Part shown: positions 41,610 through 51,621 of the stretch, in pieces | Layout of the letters: each line of letters starts with the position of its first letter | Position numbering within the stretch: position 1 is the first letter of the stretch | Source of the DNA: Rubrivivax sp. | GTDB taxonomy: Bacteria > Pseudomonadota > Gammaproteobacteria > Burkholderiales > Burkholderiaceae_C | Assembly (NCBI GenBank): GCA_019635285.1 | Contig: JAHBZS010000028.1 | Location: 1-60,312 of the forward strand | Length of the DNA stretch: 60,312 nt | Reading direction: 5' to 3' | Program-made: the position numbers and the translations under genes | Notes under the pieces: generated by a model | The model's database searches: none | Seen by the model: the letters and a program-made list of their open reading frames with translations, nothing else | Told to the model about the DNA's origin: nothing

Positions 41610-42368
41610 GTGCCGCCCGTGGCCGGTGCAAGACCCGAGGGCATCCGCCTGTCCAAGTGGCTCACCGACCAGGGCATCGCCTCGCGGCGCGAGGCCGACG
41701 ACTGGATCGCCGCCGGCTGGGTGCGCGTGGACGGCGAGATGGCCGTGCTGGGCCAGCGCGTGCGGCCCGAGCAGCGCATCGACATCGACCCCGCGGCGCG
41801 CCAGCAGCAGGCGCGCAGCGTGACCATCCTGCTCAACAAGCCGGTGGGCTACGTCAGCGGCCAGGCCGAGGACGGCTACCCGCCGGCGGCGTCCCTGGTC
41901 ACGCCGGAGCACCGCTGGGCCGAGGAACGCCGCCCCTTCCACCCCGGCCATGCGCGCGGCCTGGCGCCGGCCGGCCGGCTGGACATCGATTCCACCGGCC
42001 TGCTGGTGCTGACGCAGGACGGGCGCATCGCCAAGCTGCTGATCGGCGAGCACTCGCTGGTCGAGAAGGAATACCTGGTGCGCGTGGCGCATGCCTTCGC
42101 CGACGGCGTGCCCGAGTCGGCATTGCAGCTGCTGCGCCACGGCCTGGAACTGGACGGCGAAGCGCTGAAACCGGCCAAGGTGAGCTGGGCCAACGAGGAC
42201 CAGCTGCGCATCGTGCTGCACCAGGGCAAGAAGCGGCAGATCCGCCGCATGTGCGAGGCGGTGGGCCTGCAGGTGGTGGGCCTGAAGCGCGTGCGCATCG
42301 GCAGCGTGGTGCTGGGCAAGCTGCCCGCGGGGCAGTGGCGGTACCTGCGCGATGACGAACGCTTCTGA
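41610..42368 (+). CDS. rRNA pseudouridine synthase (RsuA/RluF family), apparent frameshift
   Basis: The conserved part has an S4 RNA-binding domain (EGIRLSKWLTDQGIASRREA) and a RsuA-type catalytic domain with the key Asp in GRLDIDSTGLLVLTQDG and the KKRQIRRMCEAVGL motif. It converts specific uridines of rRNA to pseudouridine; RluF, which acts on 23S rRNA, is the closest in layout. No ATG lies suitably in this frame, so GTG at 41610 is a provisional start (252 residues). The true start is probably the ATG at 41200 if a single base is missing from the C7 tract. The overlap with the transporter reading frame downstream is not needed. Confidence 0.85.
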   Translation: MPPVAGARPEGIRLSKWLTDQGIASRREADDWIAAGWVRVDGEMAVLGQRVRPEQRIDIDPAARQQQARSVTILLNKPVGYVSGQAEDGYPPAASLVTPEHRWAEERRPFHPGHARGLAPAGRLDIDSTGLLVLTQDGRIAKLLIGEHSLVEKEYLVRVAHAFADGVPESALQLLRHGLELDGEALKPAKVSWANEDQLRIVLHQGKKRQIRRMCEAVGLQVVGLKRVRIGSVVLGKLPAGQWRYLRDDERF

Positions 42369-42561
42369 GCCGGACGCGAGCGCATCGGTAGGCCGCGCGA
42401 CGGGCAGCCCGCGGGGCCCCTCCCTAGCCGGCCCGCGCCGGCCCGAGGACGGGGCCGTTGCCGTGGTTCCCCTCGGGGCCGCGCAGGCTCCGACCGCCGG
42501 AGCGCCCACCGGCATGGCGGCCGGTCGGCCGACCGATCTATCCGCCGGTCGAAGGGCAGAC

Positions 42562-43746
42562 ATGTCCCCGGCGCTGATCGTCGCGCTGCTGGCCCTGCTG
42601 CTGGGCGTGCAGCCGATCACCACCGACCTGTACCTGCCGGCGCTGCCCGGCCTGGCGGCCCACCTGGGCGCGGGCATCGGCGGCGCGCAGGCCACGCTGT
42701 CGGCGCTGATCTTCGCCTTCGGCCTGAGCCAGCTGCTGCTCGGCCCGATGGCCGACCGCTTCGGCCGCCGCCCGGTGCTGCTGGGCGGGCTGACGCTGTT
42801 CGTCGTGGCCAGCGCCGGCAGCGCGCTGGCCGGCGACATCGGCGCGCTGGTGGCCTGGCGCGCGCTGCAGGGCGTGGGCGTCGGCGCCGCGGTGGTGTGC
42901 GCGCGCGCCATGGTGCGCGACCTGTACGTGCCCACCGACGGCGCGCGCGTGATGTCGCACGCGCTGTCGGGGCTGGGCTTCATCGCGCTGGCCAGCCCGC
43001 TGCTCGGCGGGCTGATCGCCACGCTGCTGGGCTGGCGCGCGGCGCTGGCGGCCAGCGGCGTGTTCGGCCTGGGCTGCCTGGCGCTGGTGGCCTGGGCCAT
43101 GCCGGAGACGGTGCCCCGGCCCAACCCGGCCGCGCTGCGTCCGGGGCCGATGCTGGCGACCTGGGGGCGCATCCTGCGCAACCCCACCTTCGTGGCCTGG
43201 TCGCTGCTGATCGCCTGCACCTACGGCGGGCTGTTCGCCTTCCTGGCGGGCTCGGCCTTCGTCTTCATCGACATCCTGGGCAGCTCGCGGCTGGCCTGCG
43301 GGCTGTACATCGCCGGCTGTTCGATCAGCTACATCGTCGGCACCTTCTGGTGCCGGCGCTGGCTGCTGCGCCATGGCCTGGCCGGCGCAGTGAAGCGCGG
43401 CGCGGTCTTCACGCTGATGGGCGGCGTATCTATGGCCGGGCTGGCCTGGGCCGGCGTGCTGAGCCCCTGGGCCATCGCGCTGCCGCAGATGGTCTACGCC
43501 TTCGGCCACGGCATCCACCAGCCCTGCGGCCAGGCGGCCGTGGTCGGGCCCTTCCCCCACCATGCCGGCACCGCGTCGGCGCTGGCCGGCTTCATGCTCG
43601 CCGTCACCGCCATGGCCATCGGCGCCTGGCTGGGCGTGGCCATGGACGGCACGGTGCTACCGCTGACGCACATCGTCGGCGTGATGGCGCTGGCCACCAC
43701 GCTGGTAGCCTGGACCCTGGTACAGCGGCACGGAGAACGCCCATGA
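42562..43746 (+). CDS. Multidrug efflux MFS transporter (Bcr/CflA type)
   Basis: The 394-residue protein has about twelve membrane segments and the Bcr/CflA hallmarks: [12 protein letters not shown] in helix 1, [16 protein letters not shown] between helices 2 and 3, and a proton-relay-type Asp/Arg set. It exports drugs such as bicyclomycin or chloramphenicol, or cysteine, by proton antiport across the inner membrane. A GAAGGG site precedes the ATG at 42562. The frame opens earlier, at 42352, but that part is low-complexity and overlaps the upstream gene. The next gene overlaps its stop (ATGA). Confidence 0.9.
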   Translation: MSPALIVALLALLLGVQPITTDLYLPALPGLAAHLGAGIGGAQATLSALIFAFGLSQLLLGPMADRFGRRPVLLGGLTLFVVASAGSALAGDIGALVAWRALQGVGVGAAVVCARAMVRDLYVPTDGARVMSHALSGLGFIALASPLLGGLIATLLGWRAALAASGVFGLGCLALVAWAMPETVPRPNPAALRPGPMLATWGRILRNPTFVAWSLLIACTYGGLFAFLAGSAFVFIDILGSSRLACGLYIAGCSISYIVGTFWCRRWLLRHGLAGAVKRGAVFTLMGGVSMAGLAWAGVLSPWAIALPQMVYAFGHGIHQPCGQAAVVGPFPHHAGTASALAGFMLAVTAMAIGAWLGVAMDGTVLPLTHIVGVMALATTLVAWTLVQRHGERP

Positions 43747-44201
43747 CACACCCCGCCCCCACCCGCCTGCGCGCCGTCGCCGCCGCCGTGCTGCTGCTGC
43801 CCGTGCTGGCGCTGGCCCAGCAGCCGGCCGCCGAGCGCGTCGGCCCGCCGCTGCCCGAGCGCGTGCGCACGCTGGACACGTCGCTGAAGGAAGAGCACGA
43901 CGACCTGCTGCGGCGCGTCGGCGCGGATGCGCGCGACCAGGGCCGCCTGGTGGCGGCACTGAAGGCCCAGCAGGCGGCCTGGCTGCAGTACCGCGACGCG
44001 GCCTGCGCGCTGGTCGGCCTGGTGGGCGACGCCAGCACCACGCCGGCCAACCGCACGCTGCAATGCAAGGCCGACTGGGCCGAGGCGCAACGGCTGCGCA
44101 TGTGGTCGGCGCTGGACTGCATCAGCCAGGTGCCGCCGGCGGAGCGCGCTGCGGAACAGGAACGCTGCCTGCAGGCCCTGGCCACGTCGCTGCGGCCGTG
44201 A
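43743..44201 (+). CDS. LprI-like (DUF1311) secreted protein
   Basis: The 152-residue protein has a Sec signal peptide ([17 protein letters not shown]) and a helical body with four cysteines (DAACAL, LQCKAD, LDCISQ, ERCLQ) that match the two-disulfide pattern of DUF1311/LprI-type lysozyme-inhibitor-like proteins. It should be periplasmic. Its start overlaps the transporter stop by four bases and its stop overlaps the miaA start (GTGA), so three unrelated genes are translationally coupled. A protective role against lysozyme is inference from the family name. Confidence 0.8.
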   Translation: MTHPAPTRLRAVAAAVLLLPVLALAQQPAAERVGPPLPERVRTLDTSLKEEHDDLLRRVGADARDQGRLVAALKAQQAAWLQYRDAACALVGLVGDASTTPANRTLQCKADWAEAQRLRMWSALDCISQVPPAERAAEQERCLQALATSLRP

Positions 44202-45127
44202 CGCCGCTGGGCCTCTGCCTGGCCGGCCCCACCGCCAGCGGCAAGAGCGCGCTGGCGCTGCAACTGGCCGCACACCTTCCAATCGAGATCGTCAGCGTCG
44301 ATTCGGCGCAGGTCTATCGCGGCATGGACATCGGCACCGCCAAGCCCGGCGCCGCCGAGCGCGCGGCGGTGCCGCACCACCTGATCGACCTGATCGAGCC
44401 GGAGCAGGCCTATTCGGCCGCGCATTTCGTGCGCGACGCCACGGCCGCGGCGCAGGACATCCGCGCACGGGGCCGGCTGCCGCTGCTGGTGGGCGGCACC
44501 ATGCTGTACTTCAAGGCCTTGCGCGACGGCCTGGACGCGATGCCCGCCGCCGACCCGGCGCTGCGCGCGCAGATCGACGCCCGCGCCGCGGCCGAGGGCT
44601 GGCCGGCGCTGCATGCCGAGCTGCAGCGCGTGGACCCGGCCACCGCCGCGCGCCTGGCGCCGCACGACGCGCAGCGCATCCAGCGCGCGCTGGAGGTGTG
44701 GCAGGCCACGGGCCGGCCGCTGTCGTCGTTCCACGCCCAGCGCACCGATCGCGAGGCCACGCAGCGCTGGCCGCTGATCGCGCTGGAACCGGCCTCACGC
44801 GCCTGGCTGCACCAGCGCATCGCGCAGCGCTTCGACGCCATGCTGGCCGCCGGCCTGGTCGACGAAGTGCGGCGCCTGCGGCAGCGCCCCGCGCTGCAGC
44901 CGCAGATGCCGTCGATGCGCTGCGTCGGCTACCGCCAGGCCTGGGCGGCGCTGGACGCGGGCAGCCTGGACGGCCTGCGCAACACCGGCATCGCCGCGAC
45001 GCGCCAGCTGGCCAAGCGGCAGATCACCTGGCTGCGCTCGATGCCGGTGCACACGCGCATCGAATGCGATGCGGTGGAGGTGGCCACGCCGTTGCGCGAC
45101 GTGGTGCGGCGCTGGCTCGGCGGCTGA
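44198..45127 (+). CDS. miaA: tRNA dimethylallyltransferase MiaA
   Basis: The 309-residue protein has a P-loop [12 protein letters not shown], the [16 protein letters not shown] motif, [11 protein letters not shown] and CVGYRQAW, all diagnostic of MiaA. It adds a dimethylallyl group to N6 of A37 in tRNAs that read UNN codons. The start is GTG at 44198, which overlaps the previous stop as GTGA; no ATG fits. An insert of accessory DNA begins after its stop; the 212 bases from 45128 to 45339 hold no gene I can support, only a short TTGCGC-GTAG-GCGCAA hairpin at 45279-45294. Confidence 0.95.
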   Translation: MTPLGLCLAGPTASGKSALALQLAAHLPIEIVSVDSAQVYRGMDIGTAKPGAAERAAVPHHLIDLIEPEQAYSAAHFVRDATAAAQDIRARGRLPLLVGGTMLYFKALRDGLDAMPAADPALRAQIDARAAAEGWPALHAELQRVDPATAARLAPHDAQRIQRALEVWQATGRPLSSFHAQRTDREATQRWPLIALEPASRAWLHQRIAQRFDAMLAAGLVDEVRRLRQRPALQPQMPSMRCVGYRQAWAALDAGSLDGLRNTGIAATRQLAKRQITWLRSMPVHTRIECDAVEVATPLRDVVRRWLGG

Positions 45128-45339
45128 CGCGCACACGCGCGCAAAGACTGGGCAACGGAGATCGCTACGGGAGCTTCAGTGCTCGACGCCGAGCTTGCGC
45201 TTTCGACCTGCTACGGACTCGCGTGTCGACGAACGCATGGCCACGAGCGGCCGCTCAACGTTCGACGCGAGGGGCATCTTGCGCGTAGGCGCAAAACGTC
45301 CTCTTGACGGAGGGTTCGCCCCCATCGCTCGCGAGCCGA

Positions 45340-45687
45340 TTACGCCGCTTGGAGAAGGAACTCGACCTTTACGGCTTCGAACGGGAACTCGATTTCACCG
45401 GCGTCCGTGCGAATGAGAACACCCGCCGACAACAGCGCGCTTACGTCACCATGCACGGCCTTCACATCGCGATTCAGGCGGCGAGCCGCTTCACGAATGG
45501 AAACGGGACCCGCTCCGCATAGCGCTTTGAGAAGCTCCCAGCGCTTTGCCGTGAGAACCTGCCAAAGAAGTTCGGGTTCGGCAAAGCTGATGCGGGCCGA
45601 CCGGGAGCCCTTGCCAGACTTCCACGCGTTCGTGAAGTCGGCCATGGCTTCGGACGGGGACCGAACATCAAGAGTCACTGTTTTCAC
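45340..45687 (-). CDS. Helix-turn-helix antitoxin, TumA/HVO_A0114-like
   Basis: The 115-residue protein has a winged-helix region (ELLKALCGAGPVSIREAARR and RDVKAVHGDVSALLSAGV) and a C-terminal segment rich in Glu and Phe (IEFPFEAVKVEF) that may clamp the toxin. The pattern fits the HVO_A0114-type DNA-binding partners found with TumE (DUF6516) toxins. It overlaps the toxin gene by 20 bases and is second in the operon, which is less usual but seen in other TA families. It probably also represses the shared promoter. Base composition is clearly less GC-rich than the flanks. Confidence 0.78.
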   Translation of the reverse strand: MKTVTLDVRSPSEAMADFTNAWKSGKGSRSARISFAEPELLWQVLTAKRWELLKALCGAGPVSIREAARRLNRDVKAVHGDVSALLSAGVLIRTDAGEIEFPFEAVKVEFLLQAA

Positions 45688-45964
45688 GGTTCCACCTCGC
45701 GATATCGACCTGGAAGGCCGCTATGAGTTCATCGGCATCTGAGAAGGCATAGCGGCTCTCCTTGCCCCCATAGTGCCGATGATCACCTTTGCCGGCTTCG
45801 TTGTCGTAGCGAAGAACACATGCGCCGCGCACGACGTAGGCCAGGCGGTACTTGAATGGATGGCTCGAGCCCAGAAGCGGCGCTGGAAGGTGCCAGAGCA
45901 CCAGCTCGGCAAAGGCGATGTCGGAGTAGATGATTCGGGTTCGGACGAGCTCTACCGCCTTCAT
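45668..45964 (-). CDS. TumE (DUF6516)-like toxin
   Basis: The 98-residue protein begins MKAVELVRTRIIYSDIAFAE and contains the conserved stretches YRLAYVVRGACVLRYDNEAGKGDHRHYG and, near the end, ADELIAAFQVDIARW. His and Asp residues of GDHRH could be active-site residues. This is the TumE-type toxin fold; its biochemical activity is not established to my knowledge. The ATG at 45964 has no Shine-Dalgarno site but lies seven bases from a candidate -10 box, so the message may be leaderless. It is first in a two-gene operon with the HTH antitoxin. Confidence 0.8.
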   Translation of the reverse strand: MKAVELVRTRIIYSDIAFAELVLWHLPAPLLGSSHPFKYRLAYVVRGACVLRYDNEAGKGDHRHYGGKESRYAFSDADELIAAFQVDIARWNRENSDS

Positions 45965-45971
45965 GTTGGAG

Positions 45972-46001
45972 ATTGTGACAACGCCCCGAAGGTGTTGTCA
46001 A
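45972..46001 (-). promoter_or_regulatory. Toxin-antitoxin promoter with palindromic operator
   Basis: On the minus strand a perfect TTGACA (46001-45996) and CACAAT (45977-45972) are 18 bases apart, matching a sigma-70 promoter, with the toxin ATG seven bases after the -10. An inverted repeat TGACAAC/GTTGTCA (45976-46000) overlaps the -35 and spacer and is a likely operator for the HTH antitoxin. Confidence 0.65.
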
Positions 46002-46130
46002 CAAGTCCAACGGTTACCCGCGGTTGCCATGGAGCCGAACGTCTGAGCTAACTCGCGAGCTCTTGGCTCTTAGGCGTATCGGGTTTGTCGCACCGATCAT
46101 GACACCTGGGGGTTCACTCTCCACTGCGGT

Positions 46131-46424
46131 CTATTGGAAGATGCAAGGCCGCACTGGCGCTGCAACGGAGGAGCAGAGCGCCTTGTCATCACCAAAGCCC
46201 AACAGCTTGGGCGCACGGAGCCACAGCCACACGCCAACCGCGAGAGCGGTGGGCGCCGCGATAAACAAGACTGAGTGGACCTCAGAGATCGTCGTGAAGT
46301 AGCGCGCACCCGCAGCGGCCACCATGCCCCACGCCACACTCGCGCCAAAGGTAGCGCCGCCAACAGCAAGCCACTTGCGCGCCGCTGCGAGCTTGGAATG
46401 CGGCCGGGAGGGACGCGATTGCAC
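46131..46424 (-). CDS. Small hypothetical membrane protein
   Basis: A 97-codon frame starting at a GTG (46424) encodes a protein with two hydrophobic segments (WLAVGGATFGASVAWGMVAA and VLFIAAPTALAVGVWLWL). There is no ATG in frame and no strong ribosome-binding site, so the coding call is weak; the composition, with many Phe, Trp and Val residues in clean hydrophobic blocks, argues for it. It lies between the toxin promoter and the following SDR gene, in the lower-GC insert, and could be an immunity or passenger protein or the remnant of one. Confidence 0.4.
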   Translation of the reverse strand: MQSRPSRPHSKLAAARKWLAVGGATFGASVAWGMVAAAGARYFTTISEVHSVLFIAAPTALAVGVWLWLRAPKLLGFGDDKALCSSVAAPVRPCIFQ

Positions 46425-46450
46425 CTGGTTCAGACCTGGCGTCGCAGCCC

Positions 46451-47308
46451 TCAGCGGCCCGGCGGCAGGCTCGGGTTGCGGCCTTCCAGGATGTCCTGCA
46501 TGCGCAGGCGCAGCATCTCGACCAGCGGGGCCTGTGCCGGCACGATGTAGAAGCGGTCGTCGCGCACCGCGTCGGCCACGGCGTCGGCCACCTGCGCCGG
46601 CTCGTAGCCGCTCTGCAGGCTCTCGCGGAAACCGGCCGCCGCGCGTTGCGACGCTTCGGGCAAGGTGCTCAGGTCGGTGGCCCCGCCGAAGGCCGCCGCG
46701 CGGTTGCGCTCGGCGTCCAGGATGGCGGTGCGGATCAGCCCGGGGCACAGCACCGACGCGGACAGCTTGGCGCCGGCCGCACGCAGATCCTTGTACAGCC
46801 CTTCGCTCAGGCAGACCACGCCGTGCTTCGACGCGAAGTACGGCCCCGGGCCGCTGATCAGCCCGGCCACCGACGCGGTGTTGACGATGTGGCCCGGCTC
46901 GCCGCCGGCCAGCATGCGCGGCACGAAGGCGCGCACGCCGTGCACCACGCCCATCAGGTTGACGCCCAGCACCCATTGCCAGTCGGCGGTGCGGGTCTCC
47001 CAGGTGGGCGCGCGCAGCGCCGGTGCGGTGACGCCGGCGTTGTTGCACAGCAGGTGCACCGCGCCGTAGTGGCGGTAGGCGGCGTCGGCCAGCGCGGCCA
47101 CCTGGGCCTCGTCCATCACGTCCACCTGCACGGCCAGCGCGGGCACGCCCTGGGCCTGGAACTGCGCCTGCACGCGCGCCAGCGCCGCGGCCTCGATGTC
47201 GGCCAGCACCAGCCGCATGCCCTCGCGCCCAAAGCGTTGCGCCAGCGCCAGGCCGATGCCGCTGGCCGCGCCGGTGATCACCGCCACGCGGCCCTGCAGT
47301 TGCTGCAT
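46451..47308 (-). CDS. SDR family oxidoreductase
   Basis: The 285-residue protein is a classical short-chain dehydrogenase, with TGAASGIG at about 12-19, NNAG and an intact active site (NTASVAG for Ser, Y-F-A-S-K for Tyr and Lys). The acidic residue after the second strand suggests NAD(H) rather than NADP(H). AAGGAG lies six bases before the ATG at 47308. It is divergent from the ABC transporter trio. The substrate is unknown; the C-terminal extension of about 60 residues occurs in several alcohol or steroid-type SDRs. Confidence 0.9.
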   Translation of the reverse strand: MQQLQGRVAVITGAASGIGLALAQRFGREGMRLVLADIEAAALARVQAQFQAQGVPALAVQVDVMDEAQVAALADAAYRHYGAVHLLCNNAGVTAPALRAPTWETRTADWQWVLGVNLMGVVHGVRAFVPRMLAGGEPGHIVNTASVAGLISGPGPYFASKHGVVCLSEGLYKDLRAAGAKLSASVLCPGLIRTAILDAERNRAAAFGGATDLSTLPEASQRAAAGFRESLQSGYEPAQVADAVADAVRDDRFYIVPAQAPLVEMLRLRMQDILEGRNPSLPPGR

Positions 47309-47387
47309 CGCTGTCTCCTTGTCGTCGGTGGGTGCCGACCATTGTGGCCAACGGCTCGCGCGGGCGCATCGGGCATCATCCCCGGCC

Positions 47388-48035
<648 letters not shown>

Positions 48036-48038
48036 CCC

Positions 48039-50525
48039 ATGCCGTCGTCGCTGTGGCTGCTCAGCTGGCGCGAATGGCGCCACCACCCCTGGCGCCACGG
48101 CATGGCGCTGCTGGCGGTGGCGCTGGGCGTGGCGCTGGCCTGGTCGGTGTACCTGATCAACGCGTCGGCGCTGGCCGAGTTCTCGGCCGCGGTGCGCGCG
48201 GCCAACGGCGAGCCCGACCTCAGCCTGCGCGGCCCGCGGGACGGCTTCGACGACGCGCTGTTCGAGCGTGTGGCGCAGGCCCCCGGCGTGCAGCTGGCCA
48301 GCCCGCTGCTGGAGCTGGACACCACCGGCCGCTCGGCGCAGGGCGAGCGCGTGGCGCTGCGCGTGCTGGGCATCGACGCACTGAACATCGCCGCGGTGGC
48401 GCCGCAGCTGCTGCCGCGCGCGGCCCGGGACGAGGAGCGCCTGGCGATGCTCGACCCCGACCGCATCTTCCTCAACGCCCGCGCGCGCCAGCTGCTGGGC
48501 CTGCAGGACGGCGACGCGCTGGCGCTGCGCGCGGGCGCCGGTTGGCAGACGCTGCAGGTGGCCGGCGACCTGCCCGCGGCCGGCCCGCCGCTGGCGGTGA
48601 TGGACATCGCCGGCGCGCAGGCGCACTTCGGCATGGCCGGGCGGCTGACGCGCATCGACCTGCGCCTGCAGCCCGGGCAGGACGCCCAGGCGCTGCTGGC
48701 GTCGCTGGCGCTGCCGCCGGGCGTGCAGGCGGTGCCGGCCGATGCCGCCGAGCAGCGGCTGTCGGCCCTGTCGCGCGCCTACCGCGTCAACCTGATGGTG
48801 CTGGCGCTGGTGGCGCTGTTCGTCGGCGCCTTCCTCATCTATTCGGTGGTGTCGCTGTCGCTGGCGCAGCGCACGCCGGCCTTCGCGCTGCTCGGCGTGC
48901 TGGGGCTGACGGCACGCGAGCGCCGACGGCTGGTGCTGGCCGAATGCGCGGCGCTGGGGCTGGCCGGCAGCCTGCTGGGGCTGCTGCTGGGCACGCTGCT
49001 GGCCGCGCTGGCGCTGCGCTGGCTGGCGGGTGACCTGGGTGGCGGCTACTTTCCCGGCATCGCGCCGACGCTGCGCTGGGACAGCCTGGCGGCCATCGGT
49101 TTCGCCGCGCTGGGCGCGCTGTCGGCGCCGGTCGGCGGCTGGATGCCGGCGCGCCGCGCCGAAGCGCTGTCGCCGGCCCAGGCGCTGAAAGGCCTGGGTG
49201 ACCCGGCGCCGCCGCGCTCCCCCGCCTGGCCCGGGGCGCTGCTGCTGGCGCTGGGCACGGCGCTGGCCTTCCTGCCGCCGCTGGGCGGGCTGCCGCTGGC
49301 CGCCTATCTGTCGGTGGCCGCGCTGCTCTTCGGCGGCGTGGCGCTGGTGCCGGCAGTGGTACAGGGCCTGCTGCGCGGGCTGCCGACGTCCGAGCGCGCG
49401 CTGGGTCTGCTGGCGCTGCGCCGGGCGCACTTCCAGCGCCACACCGCCAGCGCGGCGGTGGCCGGCGTGGTGGCCAGCCTGGCGCTGTCGGTGGCGCTGA
49501 CGGTGATGGTCACCAGCTTCCGCGGCGGCGTCGCCGACTGGCTGGACCAGGTGCTGCCGGCCGACCTGTACGTGCGCAGCGCCGGCAGCAGCGCCGCGGC
49601 CGAACTGGCCTGGCTGGACCCGGCCTTCGTCGCCGCCGCCGCGGCGCTGCCCGGCGTGCAGCGCGTGGCCGCCTCGCGCGTGCGCGCGCTGCAGCTGGCG
49701 CCGCAGCGTCCGCAGGTGACCTTGATCGCGCGCCCGCTGGCGCAGCCGGCGCAGGACCTGCCTTTGCTGGCGCCGCCGCTGGCCGGTGACCACGGCGTCT
49801 ACCTCAGCGAGGCCGCCGCGGCGCTGTACGACAAGCGGCCCGGCGACCGCATCGAGCTGCCCATCGCGCCCCAGCCGCTGCGCGTGCTGGGCGTGTGGCG
49901 CGACTACGCGCGGCAGTTCGGCGCCATCGCCATCGACGCCGCGGCCTACCGCGCGCTGACCGGCGACACGCAGGTCAACGACCTGGCGCTGTGGCTGCGC
50001 CCCGGTGCCGACGCGGCGCAGGTGCAGCAGCAGTTGCGCGCGCTGGACACCCAGGGCTTGCTGGAGTTCTCGGCCGCGCCGCAGTTGCGCGCGCTGTCGC
50101 TGGCCATCTTCGACCGCAGCTTCGCCGTCACCACCTACCTGCAGGCGGTGGCCATCGCCATCGGCCTGGTGGGCGTGGCCGCCAGCCTGTCGGCGCAGGT
50201 GCTGGCGCGGCGCAAGGAATTCGGCCTGCTGTCGCACCTGGGGCTGACGCGCGCGCAGATCGTCGGCGTGGTGGCCGGCGAAGGCGCGGCCTGGCTGGCC
50301 GCCGGCACGCTGATCGGCCTGGCGCTGGGCCTGGCGGTCAGCGTGGTGCTGGTGCACGTGGTCAACCCGCAGAGCTTCCACTGGACCATGCAGCTGCGCC
50401 TACCCTGGGGCGCGCTGCTGGCGCTGTGCGCCGCGGTGCTGGCCGCGGGCATCGCCACCGCCGCCTTCAGCGCGCGCCATGCCGCCTCGGCCGCGGCACT
50501 GCGCGCGGTGCAGGAGGACTGGTAG
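48039..50525 (+). CDS. ABC transporter permease, FtsX-like, YbbP type
   Basis: The 828-residue membrane protein has an N-terminal anchor (residues 20-42), a large periplasmic domain, three helices around 255-370, a second helix pair near 395-445, another extracytoplasmic domain and a final set of three helices (about 700-810). This is the duplicated FtsX-like layout of YbbP. It works with the upstream ATPase. Its stop TAG overlaps the GTG start of the CrtC-like gene by one base. Such trios are found in many proteobacteria; the transported molecule, possibly a lipid, is not known. Confidence 0.9.
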   Translation: MPSSLWLLSWREWRHHPWRHGMALLAVALGVALAWSVYLINASALAEFSAAVRAANGEPDLSLRGPRDGFDDALFERVAQAPGVQLASPLLELDTTGRSAQGERVALRVLGIDALNIAAVAPQLLPRAARDEERLAMLDPDRIFLNARARQLLGLQDGDALALRAGAGWQTLQVAGDLPAAGPPLAVMDIAGAQAHFGMAGRLTRIDLRLQPGQDAQALLASLALPPGVQAVPADAAEQRLSALSRAYRVNLMVLALVALFVGAFLIYSVVSLSLAQRTPAFALLGVLGLTARERRRLVLAECAALGLAGSLLGLLLGTLLAALALRWLAGDLGGGYFPGIAPTLRWDSLAAIGFAALGALSAPVGGWMPARRAEALSPAQALKGLGDPAPPRSPAWPGALLLALGTALAFLPPLGGLPLAAYLSVAALLFGGVALVPAVVQGLLRGLPTSERALGLLALRRAHFQRHTASAAVAGVVASLALSVALTVMVTSFRGGVADWLDQVLPADLYVRSAGSSAAAELAWLDPAFVAAAAALPGVQRVAASRVRALQLAPQRPQVTLIARPLAQPAQDLPLLAPPLAGDHGVYLSEAAAALYDKRPGDRIELPIAPQPLRVLGVWRDYARQFGAIAIDAAAYRALTGDTQVNDLALWLRPGADAAQVQQQLRALDTQGLLEFSAAPQLRALSLAIFDRSFAVTTYLQAVAIAIGLVGVAASLSAQVLARRKEFGLLSHLGLTRAQIVGVVAGEGAAWLAAGTLIGLALGLAVSVVLVHVVNPQSFHWTMQLRLPWGALLALCAAVLAAGIATAAFSARHAASAAALRAVQEDW

Positions 50526-51613
50526 TGCGGCGCCGCGACGCCTGCGCCATGGGGCTGCTGGCCGCGGTGCTGCCGGCCACGGCCGACGAGCCGGTGCGCC
50601 GCCGCGCGCTGCGCTTCCCGCGCGACCACGGCGCGCACCTGGCTGCGGCCATCGAATGGTGGTACCTGACCGGCGAACTGCAGGGCGCCGGCGACGCGCA
50701 CTACGGCTTCCAGATCACCTTCTTCCGCAGCCGCACCGGCCTGGCCGAGACGCTGCACAGCCGCTTCGCGCCGCGGCAGCTGCTGTTCGCGCAGGCGGCG
50801 CTGAGCGACCTGCGCGCGCGCCAGCACCGGCATGCGCAGCGCGTGGCACGCTGGTCGGGCGACGCGCAGGCGGCGCTGGCGCGCGCCTCGCTGGACGACA
50901 CCGACGTGCAGCTCGGCGGCTGGCGGCTGCAGCGCGAAGACCGGGGTGGGCTCAGCCAGTACCGCACGCACTTCGGCGCGGCCGACTTCGACCTGCAGCT
51001 GAGCCTGCGCGCCACGCAGCCGCCACTGCTGCAGGGCGACGCCGGCTACTCGCGCAAGGGCCCGGACGAAGCGCAGGCCAGCCACTACGTCAGCGAGCCG
51101 CAGCTGCAGGCCCACGGCGAACTGCGCGACGGCGCGCGGCGCCTGGCGGTGCAGGGCCGCGCCTGGCTGGACCATGAGTGGAGCGACACGCTGATGCACC
51201 CCGACGCCGTGGGCTGGGACTGGATCGGCATGAACCTGGACGATGGCGCGGCGCTGACCGCCTTCCAGCTGCGCCGCGCCGATGGCAGCCGCCTGTGGGC
51301 CGGCGGCAGCTGGCGCGGCGCCGACGGCCGCACCCAGGCCTTCGCCGCCGAAAGCGTGCGCTTCACGCCGGGGCGCGTCTGGGCCAGCCCGTCGTCCGGC
51401 GCGCGTTACCCGCTGCAGTGGCAGGTGGACACGCCGGCCGGGCGCTTCGAGGTGGGCGCGCTGCTCGACGTGCAGGAGCTGGACAGCCGCGGCAGCACCG
51501 GCACCGTCTACTGGGAGGGCCTGGCCGAACTGCGCGACGCGCAACAGCGCCGCGTGGGCAGCGGCTACCTGGAGATGACCGGCTACGCCGGCCGGCTGCG
51601 GCTGGGGGACTGA
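50525..51613 (+). CDS. CrtC/AttH-like lipocalin-domain protein
   Basis: The 362-residue protein has a short signal-like N-terminus (about residues 9-20) and then two lipocalin-like beta domains, with EWWYLTGEL near residue 41 and WLDHEWS near 218, hallmarks of the CrtC/AttH family. CrtC members hydrate carotenoids, but those beside YbbAP-type ABC genes are known as AttH and have no proven reaction. The start is GTG at 50525, overlapping the permease stop as TAGTG. The nearby carotenoid-oxygenase gene is 50 kb away and is not evidence of a link. Confidence 0.85.
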   Translation: MRRRDACAMGLLAAVLPATADEPVRRRALRFPRDHGAHLAAAIEWWYLTGELQGAGDAHYGFQITFFRSRTGLAETLHSRFAPRQLLFAQAALSDLRARQHRHAQRVARWSGDAQAALARASLDDTDVQLGGWRLQREDRGGLSQYRTHFGAADFDLQLSLRATQPPLLQGDAGYSRKGPDEAQASHYVSEPQLQAHGELRDGARRLAVQGRAWLDHEWSDTLMHPDAVGWDWIGMNLDDGAALTAFQLRRADGSRLWAGGSWRGADGRTQAFAAESVRFTPGRVWASPSSGARYPLQWQVDTPAGRFEVGALLDVQELDSRGSTGTVYWEGLAELRDAQQRRVGSGYLEMTGYAGRLRLGD

Positions 51614-51621
51614 CACTCAGG

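Noticed and set aside
42352-42561. Extended N-terminus of the MFS transporter
   Set aside because: Low-complexity residues before the first helix, overlap with the previous gene, and a better ribosome-binding site at the later ATG.
45279-45294. TTGCGC/GCGCAA hairpin as terminator of miaA or of the antitoxin gene
   Set aside because: Six-base stem only and no T-tract in either direction.
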